NCBI GenBank assembly: GCA_017620845.1
Contig: JAGAUJ010000014.1
Location: forward strand, 1-43,596
Length of the DNA: 43,596 bases
Direction of reading: 5' to 3'
Origin: Rickettsiales bacterium
GTDB lineage: Bacteria > Pseudomonadota > Alphaproteobacteria > Rickettsiales > UBA1997
The position numbers and the translations under genes are program-made. How positions within the stretch are numbered: the stretch's first letter is position 1; each line of letters begins with the position of its first letter. Positions 9,893-18,824 of this stretch are shown one piece after another. The notes under the pieces are model-generated. The model was given only the letters and a program-made list of their open reading frames with translations, did not search any database and was not told where the DNA came from.

Positions 9893-11287
9893 ATGGAAAA
9901 TCAATATTTTTTTATATTTTCTTCTGGAATTTCAAATTGCAATCCAGAAGTAACATCAAATGATGTAGTTAATAATTTATCAAAAGTTATAAAACCATTT
10001 TCTAAAAATAAAAAAATAAGTGTTATATTTTCACTAACATTAAATTGTACAGAAGATGAGCATGGTGAAAAATTTAAACAAGAAGTAGTGGAAGGAATAC
10101 AAAAATATATAAAAGAACAAAAAATAGAAAATATTTCATTAGAATTAGACAATAAAGATGGACCGCTTGGTGCTGAAAATTCAGATTTATATAATAGTTC
10201 AAAAACATTAAAGAAGGTAACAGAAATATTTAAAAACAATACAAAAGCACAAATTGCTTATATGCCAAAAATAGATCAAGATGATGAATTAAGTTATGAA
10301 ACACTTAAATATTCAATGGAAGTTTTAACAAATACAGACAAAACCAATAAAACATTAATATGTCCAGTTCAATTTATGCTTAAAGATAAAAATAAAAAAT
10401 ATTTTTTCGTAGAAGACATTTCGGAAGACAAAACACAAATGATTATATCTAATAAAGATGAAAAAATAAAAATAACAAAAAATACTGATAATACTTTTTC
10501 ATCTATATCACTATCAGATAATAACATTGTAGAATTTGATAATGATTTTTACACTCTTATATTTTCCAAAACATATTTAAGTGGAACTATAAAAAATCCA
10601 TACAATCATAATTATGGACAATTCCGAATTAATATTATAAAAGATCCAAAAGATTTTCAAGATAAACAAAAAATATTATCAATAAATATGGAAGAAATAA
10701 TAAATTTTACTAAAGAAGTTTATAAAAATCTTGATAATAAAGAAACACCATTAACATTGTTGACTGATTGGATTTGGAAAATTTCACCATATACAATAGA
10801 AACAATAAAAACTGAAAATAAAAATTCAATGTTATTATCAAACGGCTCAACTATGAGTAAAGAGGATAAATGTGGAATAGAAAATATTATATATAGAAGA
10901 TCAATTAGCATGATTTATATGTATCTATATAATATATTATTAAATGACAAATATCTAAATGAATCTGAAAATAAAATGGAAAGTTTAATAAAAACAGTTC
11001 TTCCTGCCATAGCAAAAAAACACAACAAAAATCCTAATGAAGTTTTAGATTTATTTTTTAAAGGTGTGGATGAATCAATATTAACATTACAACAAAAAGA
11101 AGAAATACCATTTTTCAATTTACAAGACAATACTAGACTCCGAGGTAGCGAAAAAGATAAAGCATTACAAAATTTAAAGAATTATATTAATGAAGTAAAA
11201 ACAAAATATAAATCAATAATAATCTATTATGCAACCGAAGAATTAAATGATAATATTAAAAAAACTTTGTCTTGTCCTGATAAGTAA
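9893..11287 (+). CDS. Orphan protein, 464 aa, unknown
   Basis: Not recognised. The start at the ATG at 9893 fits (AATAATATGG, no clear ribosome site). It begins YFFIFSSGIS, has a beta-like KKISVIFSLTLNC (about 40-52), and an acidic cluster MPKIDQDDEL (124-133) that faintly recalls the metal-binding DxD of GT-A glycosyltransferases. Later come TLLTDWIWKISPYTIET and a helical C-terminus. There is no signal peptide or membrane helix. It is rich in Lys, Asn, Asp and Ile, as the genome composition dictates. It lies in the accessory stretch with the protease-like gene and has no obvious operon partner. A host-directed effector or a diverged sugar transferase are both possible. Confidence 0.6.
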   Translation: MENQYFFIFSSGISNCNPEVTSNDVVNNLSKVIKPFSKNKKISVIFSLTLNCTEDEHGEKFKQEVVEGIQKYIKEQKIENISLELDNKDGPLGAENSDLYNSSKTLKKVTEIFKNNTKAQIAYMPKIDQDDELSYETLKYSMEVLTNTDKTNKTLICPVQFMLKDKNKKYFFVEDISEDKTQMIISNKDEKIKITKNTDNTFSSISLSDNNIVEFDNDFYTLIFSKTYLSGTIKNPYNHNYGQFRINIIKDPKDFQDKQKILSINMEEIINFTKEVYKNLDNKETPLTLLTDWIWKISPYTIETIKTENKNSMLLSNGSTMSKEDKCGIENIIYRRSISMIYMYLYNILLNDKYLNESENKMESLIKTVLPAIAKKHNKNPNEVLDLFFKGVDESILTLQQKEEIPFFNLQDNTRLRGSEKDKALQNLKNYINEVKTKYKSIIIYYATEELNDNIKKTLSCPDK

Positions 11288-11422
11288 CAATATTGACTAT
11301 TTTTAAAAAAATAATCCAAAATTTTACTACTCAACAAACACAAACAACATTACATAACTCACTTGATTTTTATTATTTTAAAAATATACTTCATACAGCA
11401 AGATTATGCGCTTATTTATTTT

Positions 11423-11725
11423 ATGGTCAATTACGAGGAGAACATTTATAATAGAATTACAACTTACTATGATATATCCGAAAAGATTAAAGTTGAGATT
11501 TTAAAACTTGAAGATATAAGTGATAGTGAGAAGTTTGATATACTCATGCCAATTGTCAGTAAAATAAAAGAAACTGCTGATTTATTGATGGAAAAGTATG
11601 TAGTTTTATTAAAAAATAAAAACAATTCAATTAGAAAAGAAATAGTAACTATATTGGATCAGTTTTTAGAATATATAACCATATATAAAAATAAGTTATA
11701 CGAAATATATAATAATAAACAATAA
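11423..11725 (+). CDS. Small helical protein of unknown function, upstream of frr
   Basis: 100 aa from ATG at 11423; an in-frame upstream start at 11363 would add 20 hydrophobic residues and is less protein-like. The sequence is all-helical and charged (NYEENIYNRITTYYD, then SDSEKFDILMPIVSKIKE, then ITIYKNKLYEIYNN). It could be a coiled-coil bundle. No family is recognised. It ends 11 bases before frr on the same strand, the place pyrH or tsf normally holds in alphaproteobacteria, so it is probably read with frr. Confidence 0.6.
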   Translation: MVNYEENIYNRITTYYDISEKIKVEILKLEDISDSEKFDILMPIVSKIKETADLLMEKYVVLLKNKNNSIRKEIVTILDQFLEYITIYKNKLYEIYNNKQ

Positions 11726-11736
11726 TTAGGTATTTT

Positions 11737-12285
11737 ATGCAAGAAATTTTAACTAATACAGAAAGTTTAATGATTAAAGCAATAGAATCTTTAAAAAGAG
11801 ACTTAGGAACAGTTAGCACAGGTAGAGCAAACCCAAATTTACTTGATACAGTAAAAGTAGAGTCTTATGGTTCTTATATGCCACTAAAACAAGTTGCAAA
11901 TGTTTCAGTTTCAGATTCATCAACAATAGTAGTTCAGGCTTGGGATAAAAGCACAGTTCCACATATAGAAAAAGCAATAATTGCAGCAAATTTAGGTTTA
12001 AATCCTATGGCTGATGGTATGACCATAAGAATAAATATCCCAAAATTAAGCGAAGAAAGAAGAAAAGAATTATGTAAAGTTGTAAAAAGATATGGTGAAG
12101 ATAAAAAAATTGCTATAAGAAACGCAAGAAAAGATGGTTTAGAAGCAATTAAAAAAATAGCAAAAGAACACAGTGAAGATTTAGTTAAAGATACAGAAAA
12201 AGAAGTTCAAAATCTCACTGATAAATACTGCAAAAATGTAGACGATTTAGTTACTATAAAAGAAAAAGATTTATTAACTATATAA
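11737..12285 (+). CDS. frr: Ribosome recycling factor
   Basis: 182 aa, close to the usual 185. RRF works with EF-G to split the post-termination ribosome. Family signatures are SLKRDLGTVSTGRANPNLLD (about 18-37), VKVESYGSYMPLKQVANVSV, the PMADGMTIRINIPKLSEERR block and the helical-arm KRYGEDKKIAIRNARKDG. An AGG lies seven bases before the ATG. It is followed after six bases by uppS, the conserved frr-uppS-cdsA order. Confidence 0.97.
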   Translation: MQEILTNTESLMIKAIESLKRDLGTVSTGRANPNLLDTVKVESYGSYMPLKQVANVSVSDSSTIVVQAWDKSTVPHIEKAIIAANLGLNPMADGMTIRINIPKLSEERRKELCKVVKRYGEDKKIAIRNARKDGLEAIKKIAKEHSEDLVKDTEKEVQNLTDKYCKNVDDLVTIKEKDLLTI

Positions 12286-12291
12286 ATAAAA

Positions 12292-13014
12292 ATGACTGAA
12301 AATAATATTCCAAAAAGTATAGCGATTATAATGGATGGTAATGGCAGATGGGCTCAAAGACAAGATTTTAAAATAAGATATGGGCACAAAAAAGGTGCAG
12401 ATAACTTGTTAAAAGTATTGAATCATTGCAATAAAATAGGTATTGAATCGCTTACTGTTTTTGCTTTTTCAACTGAAAATTGGAAAAGACCACAGAGTGA
12501 AGTTAATGCCCTAATGAGACTTTTGGAATATTATTTGTTTAAAAATGAAAATGAATTTCAAAAAAATAATATCAAATTAAAAATTATTGGTAGTGCAGTA
12601 GATGGAAAGTTAGATAAAAAAATAATAGATAAAGTAAAACAGATTGAGGAAAATACTAAAAATAATAAATTCGCTTTTAATATTGCTTTTAATTATGGCG
12701 GAAGGAGAGAAATTGTTGATGCCTCTAAAAAAATAGCACAAGATGTTAAAAATGGTATTATAAATATAAATGACATAAATGAGGATAGTTTTAAAAAATA
12801 CTTATATAATCCTGATATTATATATCCAGATTTAGTTATAAGAACAGGTGGTGATTTGAGAATAAGTAATTTTTTACTATGGGAAATGAGTTATTCGGAA
12901 TTGTATTTTACTGATACTTTATGGCCAGATTTCAATGAAGAACAATTGGATTTGGCTATTGATAATTTTAATCATAGGGTTAGAACATATGGAGAAAGAA
13001 AAGCTAAAAGATAA
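12292..13014 (+). CDS. uppS: Undecaprenyl diphosphate synthase
   Basis: 240 aa cis-prenyltransferase that condenses isopentenyl diphosphate onto farnesyl diphosphate to build C55-PP, the lipid carrier for peptidoglycan and O-chain units. Visible: IAIIMDGNGRWAQ (catalytic Asp and P-loop-like part, about 10-22), GHKKGADNL, TVFAFSTENWKRP, and the C-terminal RTGGDLRISNFLLWEMSYSE split by the RxG-RxSxFL substrate motif, then the TLWPDF block. It overlaps the next gene by 26 bases. Confidence 0.96.
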   Translation: MTENNIPKSIAIIMDGNGRWAQRQDFKIRYGHKKGADNLLKVLNHCNKIGIESLTVFAFSTENWKRPQSEVNALMRLLEYYLFKNENEFQKNNIKLKIIGSAVDGKLDKKIIDKVKQIEENTKNNKFAFNIAFNYGGRREIVDASKKIAQDVKNGIININDINEDSFKKYLYNPDIIYPDLVIRTGGDLRISNFLLWEMSYSELYFTDTLWPDFNEEQLDLAIDNFNHRVRTYGERKAKR

Positions 13015-13705
13015 AATAAAAAATATTTTCAATGATATTATAATAAATATAAAAAACACCACAAACGAAACATTGTTTAATAACACATACAATAAAACAT
13101 ATTTAATGCGAGCCGTATTACCTTTTATTTTTGCTATTATTAGTATATATTTTAAACATTTGTCTATTTTTGTAATTTTAAATATAATTGCATTTTTAGC
13201 ATATAATATAAAAAATATAAATATAAATAGTTATTATAAGTATGCTAATTTATTATTATATTTATACATTGTTGTTCCAACATTTTCTTATATTTATTTA
13301 TTAAATAATAGTAAAATTGGTTTATTGGTGTGGATTTTTATTTCAATTCTACTACTAAAAATAACATCATACTTGTATAAAAATATTTTGGATGATATTA
13401 TTTTTAATAATAGTGGTTCAAAGAAAATGCTTTTTACTTATACTAATGCGATTTTGGTTGCAATAGTTATAGGAATTATATCATCTATATTTTTAAAACA
13501 AAAATTAATTACTTTTATTGTAATAAATATAATACTTGCCGGATTAATATTTGCACAAGATATTTTTAATGAAAAAATAAATTTATATACAAATAACAAA
13601 CTTGAATCAAAACAATATTTAAATACAACAATACAAATATATAATAATTTTATATTAATAATTCCTTTTGTGGCATTTTTAATGTCAATTAATGTAATAA
13701 AGTAA
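12989..13705 (+). CDS. CdsA-like membrane protein lacking the catalytic signature
   Basis: 238 aa from ATG at 12989; an earlier in-frame ATG at 12935 lies deeper inside uppS. About seven hydrophobic segments follow an amphipathic start. By position after uppS and by segment order this is where cdsA (phosphatidate cytidylyltransferase, PA + CTP to CDP-diacylglycerol) should be. The C-terminal half can be laid along CdsA loosely. However, the family's SPKKT block reads NNSGSKK, and the conserved KR-x-KD-x-PGHGG-x-DRxD signature is replaced by FNEKINLYTNN and QIYNN. So either this is a relic/inactive paralogue or an unrelated membrane protein in the same slot. PssA in this window needs CDP-diacylglycerol, so an active enzyme must exist elsewhere. 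Confidence 0.5.
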   Translation: MEKEKLKDKIKNIFNDIIINIKNTTNETLFNNTYNKTYLMRAVLPFIFAIISIYFKHLSIFVILNIIAFLAYNIKNININSYYKYANLLLYLYIVVPTFSYIYLLNNSKIGLLVWIFISILLLKITSYLYKNILDDIIFNNSGSKKMLFTYTNAILVAIVIGIISSIFLKQKLITFIVINIILAGLIFAQDIFNEKINLYTNNKLESKQYLNTTIQIYNNFILIIPFVAFLMSINVIK

Positions 13706-13709
13706 AAAT

Positions 13710-14174
13710 ATGAAAATAATAAGATATTTGTTTTTTATATATTTTATAATTCTTATTAATCGCTCTTTTGCTGAAAGTAAAGATTATGTCTACATGTCTT
13801 TAAAATTTAATGAAGTTAATTCAAGGGGTGGTCCAAATATTGAGTTTCCTGTGCTATTTACATACAAATTAAGAAGCATGCCCGTTAAAATTGTAGGCGA
13901 GTATGATAAATGGTATAAAATCGTTGATAAAGATGGTGACAGTGGTTGGGTTAGTGAACACTTATTATCAAAAACAAGAACAGTAATTGTAACAAAAAAT
14001 AATCAATTTTTATATTCAAATTACAATAAGGAAGCATACCCCATATATAAAATAGAAAAAAATGTTATTGGTAAATTGTTAAAGTGTAAGTTTGATAGAT
14101 GTAAAATTAAAGTGTCTAAAATTAAGGGCTGGGTTGATAAAAGTGCAATTTGGGGAATTGATGAAGAAATATAA
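13710..14174 (+). CDS. Periplasmic SH3-like domain protein
   Basis: 154 aa. A signal peptide covers about 1-21 (IRYLFFIYFIILINRSFA). Two bacterial SH3-like units follow. The first is KFNEVNSRGGPNIEFPVLFTY through GEYDKWYKIVDKDGDSGWVS (N-x-R-x-GP and W-x-GWV hallmarks); the second is VIGKLLKCKFDRCKIKV with KGWVDKSAIWGI. This matches the alphaproteobacterial SH3_4-type family of exported proteins of uncertain role, probably cell-wall associated. It starts four bases after the CdsA-like gene, so it likely belongs to the frr-uppS operon. Confidence 0.8.
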   Translation: MKIIRYLFFIYFIILINRSFAESKDYVYMSLKFNEVNSRGGPNIEFPVLFTYKLRSMPVKIVGEYDKWYKIVDKDGDSGWVSEHLLSKTRTVIVTKNNQFLYSNYNKEAYPIYKIEKNVIGKLLKCKFDRCKIKVSKIKGWVDKSAIWGIDEEI

Positions 14175-14366
14175 AATATAAATAAAGAAATTCTAATAAT
14201 TAAGATTAACATGTAATTATAATACTCTAATACTTTGCTGTTATTTTATTAATATTTAATAATTTATAAACTATTAATCACTAAATAAACATTTTTATAA
14301 TATTTTTATTGATTTTTTATCAAAAAATATTATAATATATTGGTTAAATATAAAAAATAAAAAAGG

Positions 14367-15242
14367 ATGTTAGAGGAAGAAATATTTTTTATAAATAGAT
14401 TTTTAAAACATACAAGATTAGTCCAAGACAATGCAATACTATTAGAAAATAATCTAAAAGAACTAAACATTAGCCTAAAAGATTTTGACTTATTTTACAG
14501 AACATTATCACATGATATTGATAAATTACAAAATGATTTAATAAATATATATATTAAAATAAGTCAATATTACAACAATATAAAAAATGGATTTTCAACA
14601 GATGGTATAGACATTGATTTTTTAAAAAAACACATAGAAAAACATTATAGTAGTCAAAGACACCATTTTTACAGAAATGAAATAGAACCAAGTATTATTG
14701 ATATATGTGAAATGTGTTGTGACATAGATGCCATATCAATAGAACAACAAGAAGAAAACAATAGAATATATTTTGAAAACTACATGCTTTTGCATTATCC
14801 AAAATTATTAAAATATAAAGATCTCATTTTTAAAATATTTTACATTTTAGAAAATAAAGATAAAACCTTATATAATAAAAAATCCATATTTTTAGACAAA
14901 TTAACAACATATATAAGAAAAGTCCAAAATAATAGATTAATTATAGAAAAAAATGCTAATAAATTAAATTCACCTTTTGATAAATGGGATTTTTTCAGAG
15001 AAGGTATATTTAATGATATTACAAATATAAAAAATAATTTAAATAATAATTTTACCAAGAGTTATCAAGTAATTATAAATAATAAGACCACAAATAATAT
15101 ATACGAATTATGCTCAAAATATTGTGCTAATGCATATTTTAATGGCAATAATAATTACTTTTTATATTTATCCGAAAGAGTAAAAGTTGATAATCAAGAA
15201 GAAGTAAAAATAATTTGTGATTTGATACAAAGTAATAATTAA
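14367..15242 (+). CDS. DUF5662-like protein
   Basis: 291 aa. Residues about 12-125 carry the pattern I associate with DUF5662: a helix with FLKHTRLVQDN, SHDIDKLQ (His49-Asp50), then KKHIEKHYSSQRHHFY (His89, His93, His99, His100) and IIDICEMCCDIDA (Glu115, Asp119). The His/Asp/Glu set looks like a helical metal site of HD type, but the family's reaction is unknown to me. The C-terminal half (about 130-291) is helical and unrecognised, ending with two Cys near ELCSKYCANAY. An AAAAAGG immediately precedes the ATG. No operon partner; it converges on the nitronate monooxygenase-like gene. Confidence 0.65.
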   Translation: MLEEEIFFINRFLKHTRLVQDNAILLENNLKELNISLKDFDLFYRTLSHDIDKLQNDLINIYIKISQYYNNIKNGFSTDGIDIDFLKKHIEKHYSSQRHHFYRNEIEPSIIDICEMCCDIDAISIEQQEENNRIYFENYMLLHYPKLLKYKDLIFKIFYILENKDKTLYNKKSIFLDKLTTYIRKVQNNRLIIEKNANKLNSPFDKWDFFREGIFNDITNIKNNLNNNFTKSYQVIINNKTTNNIYELCSKYCANAYFNGNNNYFLYLSERVKVDNQEEVKIICDLIQSNN

Positions 15243-15467
15243 TAATTAGACTTAAAACTTATTATATCTAAAATTACCGAAACATACAATACTAAAATGC
15301 AAATTATTACCAAAGATATAAACATATATCATTACAATAATATAACTGAAATAATAAATTAAAACTACACCAAATAATCAGTAAATACTAATTATTTAAA
15401 CAAAAAATATCAAAAATATTACACCATCTAACAATTAAACCAATAATCTTTATCAAAATTTGCCATA

Positions 15468-16871
15468 CTACTTTCCTTCAATCAAAGCTTCAATTAACTC
15501 TTTCATTGTTGGAATATAACCATTTTTATACATTGGGTCAGTTCCAAACCTATAAGCCTCACTACCAGCAAAATACAACTGTTTTGTAATATTTTCATCA
15601 TTTTTCGCATTTTGTAAAGCCTTTTGAATACAGAATTTTCTAAAATCCATAACATTTCCAGTATTATGATTTTTTGCCTCTGCACTTTGACACCAACAAC
15701 TAAACTGACATTGACTCAAACAACCATAGCATTCACTAACATCTTTTTGCAATTCTTTAAATTTATCTTGCGTAATAAACAACAAAGTATTATCAGGAGT
15801 TTTTACAACTTTATTATAACCAGCATCCATCCACTTTTTTGCTTCTTCATAATCAATATTTGCAATAAAAACATCCTTTCCAGCAAATTCAAATTGTAAA
15901 TTAAAAGTGTCATTTTGTTCACAAGAAAATTCTATCTGTCTTAAACTTCTATCAAATAATTCTCGCAATAATTCATTATTTATAGCAGACGACCAAAAAC
16001 CAGTTGGACTAAACTGATTAGATTTAACATCACCTTCTTTTAAATTTAATAATGTTTGTTTCCACCTATTAGAAATTGGACTTTCTTGTGTTACCATTGG
16101 TCTTGTCCCAAATTGAAAAGCGACATTTCCTATTTCTTCATTATTTAAAAAATGTTCATATTCTTTTATATTCCAAACACCACCAGCAACAACTATTGGA
16201 GTATCTTTTAAACCAACTTCATTCATAAAAGTTCTAATTTCTTTAACTCTTTCATAAGTATTACCTTTTACAAATGGATCTTCTGTATTTGATAAACCAT
16301 TATGACCACCAGCTCTCCAAGGACACTCATAAACAACGCCACCAAGCCATTCTTTTGTTCTTATATAACTTTTTTTCCAAAGAATTCTAAAAGCTCTCAT
16401 TGATGAAACTATTGGAAAATAATTCACTTTATGTTTTGCACAAATATCGCCTAATTTATAAGGCAAACCAGCACCACAAACTATACCCTGTATCAAACCT
16501 TTTGTTTTAGATAAAGCCTCTTCTAAAATATGTTCTGTTCCACCCATTTCCCATAAAACATTCATATGAATTCTGCCTTTTTCACCACAAATATCTCTTG
16601 CAATTTTTGCTTGCGAAATTATACCTTTAATGGATTTTTGTATCATTTCAATATGTCTTTCAAGTCTATTTTTAGCATTAATAACCATCTTTATAATTTC
16701 ACCATTTGGATTTATTATATCCGGATTTACACCAGAAAAAGTTCCTATTGCACCATTTAAAGCAAAATGTCCTGCTGTAATACCTGTTGAAACACCTATT
16801 CCCTTTCCACCCTCAAATATTGGTAAAAACTTTTTATTATTTATAATAACTTCTTTTAAATTATTTAACAT
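15468..16871 (-). CDS. Nitronate monooxygenase-like FMN oxidoreductase
   Basis: 467 aa TIM-barrel flavoprotein of the 2-nitropropane dioxygenase/nitronate monooxygenase family (FMN; oxidises alkyl nitronates; real substrate unknown). Evidence: GGKGIGVSTGITAGHFAL near the N-terminus, QGIVCGAGLP, CPWRAGGHNG with the glycine/histidine that sits at the flavin, IVVAGGVWN and AFQFGTRPM (phosphate-binding end of the barrel). The C-terminal part carries a Cys cluster, CYGCLSQCQFSCWC with a later C in RKFCIQK, not part of the core family and possibly a metal or Fe-S site. It is single, minus strand, with a 158-base divergent spacer to the next plus genes. Confidence 0.85.
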   Translation of the reverse strand: MLNNLKEVIINNKKFLPIFEGGKGIGVSTGITAGHFALNGAIGTFSGVNPDIINPNGEIIKMVINAKNRLERHIEMIQKSIKGIISQAKIARDICGEKGRIHMNVLWEMGGTEHILEEALSKTKGLIQGIVCGAGLPYKLGDICAKHKVNYFPIVSSMRAFRILWKKSYIRTKEWLGGVVYECPWRAGGHNGLSNTEDPFVKGNTYERVKEIRTFMNEVGLKDTPIVVAGGVWNIKEYEHFLNNEEIGNVAFQFGTRPMVTQESPISNRWKQTLLNLKEGDVKSNQFSPTGFWSSAINNELLRELFDRSLRQIEFSCEQNDTFNLQFEFAGKDVFIANIDYEEAKKWMDAGYNKVVKTPDNTLLFITQDKFKELQKDVSECYGCLSQCQFSCWCQSAEAKNHNTGNVMDFRKFCIQKALQNAKNDENITKQLYFAGSEAYRFGTDPMYKNGYIPTMKELIEALIEGK

Positions 16872-17029
16872 TAACCATATAATTTATAATATCTTATTTT
16901 AAATATATTTTATTAATTTTAAAAGTAAATTAAAACTTTTTTATAATTATACATATTTTACTAATTTTTCTATTGCCTTTTTATTTAAAAAATATATATT
17001 ATTTATATAAATGAATAATTTAATAAATA

Positions 17030-17236
17030 ATGTTAAGTTTTATTCTATCAATATTTAGTTTGGCTATTTTATTTAAAGTAATTATTCCATTGATACTATT
17101 TGCCATAATAATATTTTTTATATCGCAATATTCTGGTGAAGACCCAAATTCAATTATTGGTATATTATCAATTGGTTTAAAAAATTTTGCAAATTACATT
17201 TCAAGTTGCTTTGAATATATAAAAAATTTATTTTAG
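17030..17236 (+). CDS. Small membrane protein, unknown
   Basis: 68 aa, with one long hydrophobic stretch (about 2-34: LSFILSIFSLAILFKVIIPL onward) and an amphipathic tail (IIGILSIGLKNFANYISSCF). Probably one or two membrane helices. No family recognised. It is followed after eight bases by another small exported-looking gene and then tilS, so the three probably form one transcript. Confidence 0.55.
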   Translation: MLSFILSIFSLAILFKVIIPLILFAIIIFFISQYSGEDPNSIIGILSIGLKNFANYISSCFEYIKNLF

Positions 17237-17244
17237 GTATTATT

Positions 17245-17535
17245 ATGAAAAAAATATTATTATTTTGTTTATTTATCTTATGTCTAACAAATAACACTTA
17301 TGCAAAAAATACAAATATAGACAAATATATTGATGACATTAAACAAATCAAAAAAATAGACAAAGAAAAAGTTGATAAAGGTATAGAAATTGCAAAAATA
17401 ATAAAAAAAATTTATGATATTTGGATATCTTTTAAAGAAAAAGTTGTTCAATTTGTTATTAAAATAATTAAAAATATTATTGGTGAGAGTAATAAAAATG
17501 GAACAAAAATTATATTCATTTATAGACAAATATAA
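17245..17535 (+). CDS. Small exported protein, unknown
   Basis: 96 aa with a clear signal peptide (KKILLFCLFILCLTNNTYA, cleavage after about 20). A Lys/Ile-rich amphipathic helix follows (IDKYIDDIKQIKKIDKEKVD, then FKEKVVQFVIKIIKNIIGES). No family recognised; it could be a short membrane-active or cell-wall-associated peptide. The GGTATT before the ATG is a weak ribosome site. The last 38 bases overlap the start of tilS, and the ribosome site of tilS lies inside it. Confidence 0.55.
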   Translation: MKKILLFCLFILCLTNNTYAKNTNIDKYIDDIKQIKKIDKEKVDKGIEIAKIIKKIYDIWISFKEKVVQFVIKIIKNIIGESNKNGTKIIFIYRQI

Positions 17536-18757
17536 AGATTTATTATTAGAAAATAATAGACTTGCAGTCGCTGTATCGGGTGGTATGGATTCAATGGCTT
17601 TGATGCTTATTGCAGATAAATGGTGCAAAGATAACAATATTGAATTAATAGCAATTACAGTAGATCATCAATTAAGAGAAGAATCAAACAAGGAAGCGCA
17701 ATATGTTGCTAAAATATGTGAACAAAATAATATAAAACATACAATTTTGATATGGGAAGGAGAAAAACCACAACATAATATTGAATTAATAGCAAGAGAA
17801 AATAGATATAAATTAATTTCTAATTTTTGTAAAGAAAATGATATAAATACATTATTAGTAGCACACCATTTACAGGACCAAGCGGAAACTTTTTTTATAA
17901 GACTTTTCAGGGGCAGTGGAATTGATGGTTTAGCGTCAATGAGTGATATTAATAATATGTATGGACTTACAATTTTGCGACCATTTTTAGAATGTTGTAA
18001 GGAAGATTTACAAACTTTTTTAGAAGAAAAACAAATACAATGGGTTGAAGATCCAAGCAATAATGATGAAAAATATTTAAGAAATAAAATTAGAAAGTTT
18101 TTAAATAGTTTTGATAACAAACAAGAAATATTAAGTAGAATAAACTCTGCTGTTGAGAATATAAATGAGTCAAAATTAAGTATTAATTCGTTAATAAAAA
18201 ATATAGAAAAAAAGATTGTTAGTTATAATTCTTTTGGGACTTGTCTGCTTGATAGAAATAAATTGATGGAGCAAGATGATATTGTTGCTTTGAAAATTTT
18301 ATCTGCCATTTCCATGAAAATAAGTGGTAGTATTTATAAACCAAGATTGAAAAAATTAAAAAGATTATTTGAAACAATTAAGAAAAATGAAGAAATAAAA
18401 TATACTTTTTATGGTTGTGTTTTTGAAACTTATAAGGATAATTTAATAATGATATATAGAGAATATAATTCAATTTTGGAAGATAAAAAATTGCTTTTTG
18501 GAGAGGAAATTGTTTGGGATAATAGATTTATTGTAAAACTTAATAAACAAGTTGATAATGTTGTAATAACACATATTAAAGATGGAGAATTTAAAACTTT
18601 GTTGAATAATACAAAATTAAATAACAGAGAAAAATATAAGGAATTAAGAGAAGTTAGAGGTATTGAAAAAAGTATTTTCCATACTCTGCCGATTGTGAAG
18701 TGTGGTAGTGAGTATATTTTGGATTGTGAGTTTGTGGAGATTGGGTTGGTAAAATAA
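17498..18757 (+). CDS. tilS: tRNA(Ile)-lysidine synthase
   Basis: 419 aa. TilS attaches lysine to C34 of the CAU-anticodon tRNA-Ile so that it reads AUA, important in an AT-rich genome where AUA is common. The PP-loop SGGMDSMAL is at about 25-33, followed by VDHQLREES, VAHHLQDQAETFFIRLFRGS (catalytic core) and EDPSNNDEKYLRNKIR. The C-terminal tRNA-binding part is less conserved. I chose the ATG at 17498 because GGTGAGAG lies just before it; an earlier GTG/TTG exists at 17483/17480. Confidence 0.95.
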   Translation: MEQKLYSFIDKYKDLLLENNRLAVAVSGGMDSMALMLIADKWCKDNNIELIAITVDHQLREESNKEAQYVAKICEQNNIKHTILIWEGEKPQHNIELIARENRYKLISNFCKENDINTLLVAHHLQDQAETFFIRLFRGSGIDGLASMSDINNMYGLTILRPFLECCKEDLQTFLEEKQIQWVEDPSNNDEKYLRNKIRKFLNSFDNKQEILSRINSAVENINESKLSINSLIKNIEKKIVSYNSFGTCLLDRNKLMEQDDIVALKILSAISMKISGSIYKPRLKKLKRLFETIKKNEEIKYTFYGCVFETYKDNLIMIYREYNSILEDKKLLFGEEIVWDNRFIVKLNKQVDNVVITHIKDGEFKTLLNNTKLNNREKYKELREVRGIEKSIFHTLPIVKCGSEYILDCEFVEIGLVK

Positions 18758-18824
18758 AGATTGGTCTATTTATTATTGGAAAACAGATATTAGAATAATG
18801 TTTGTCTATAATAGATTAATATAA

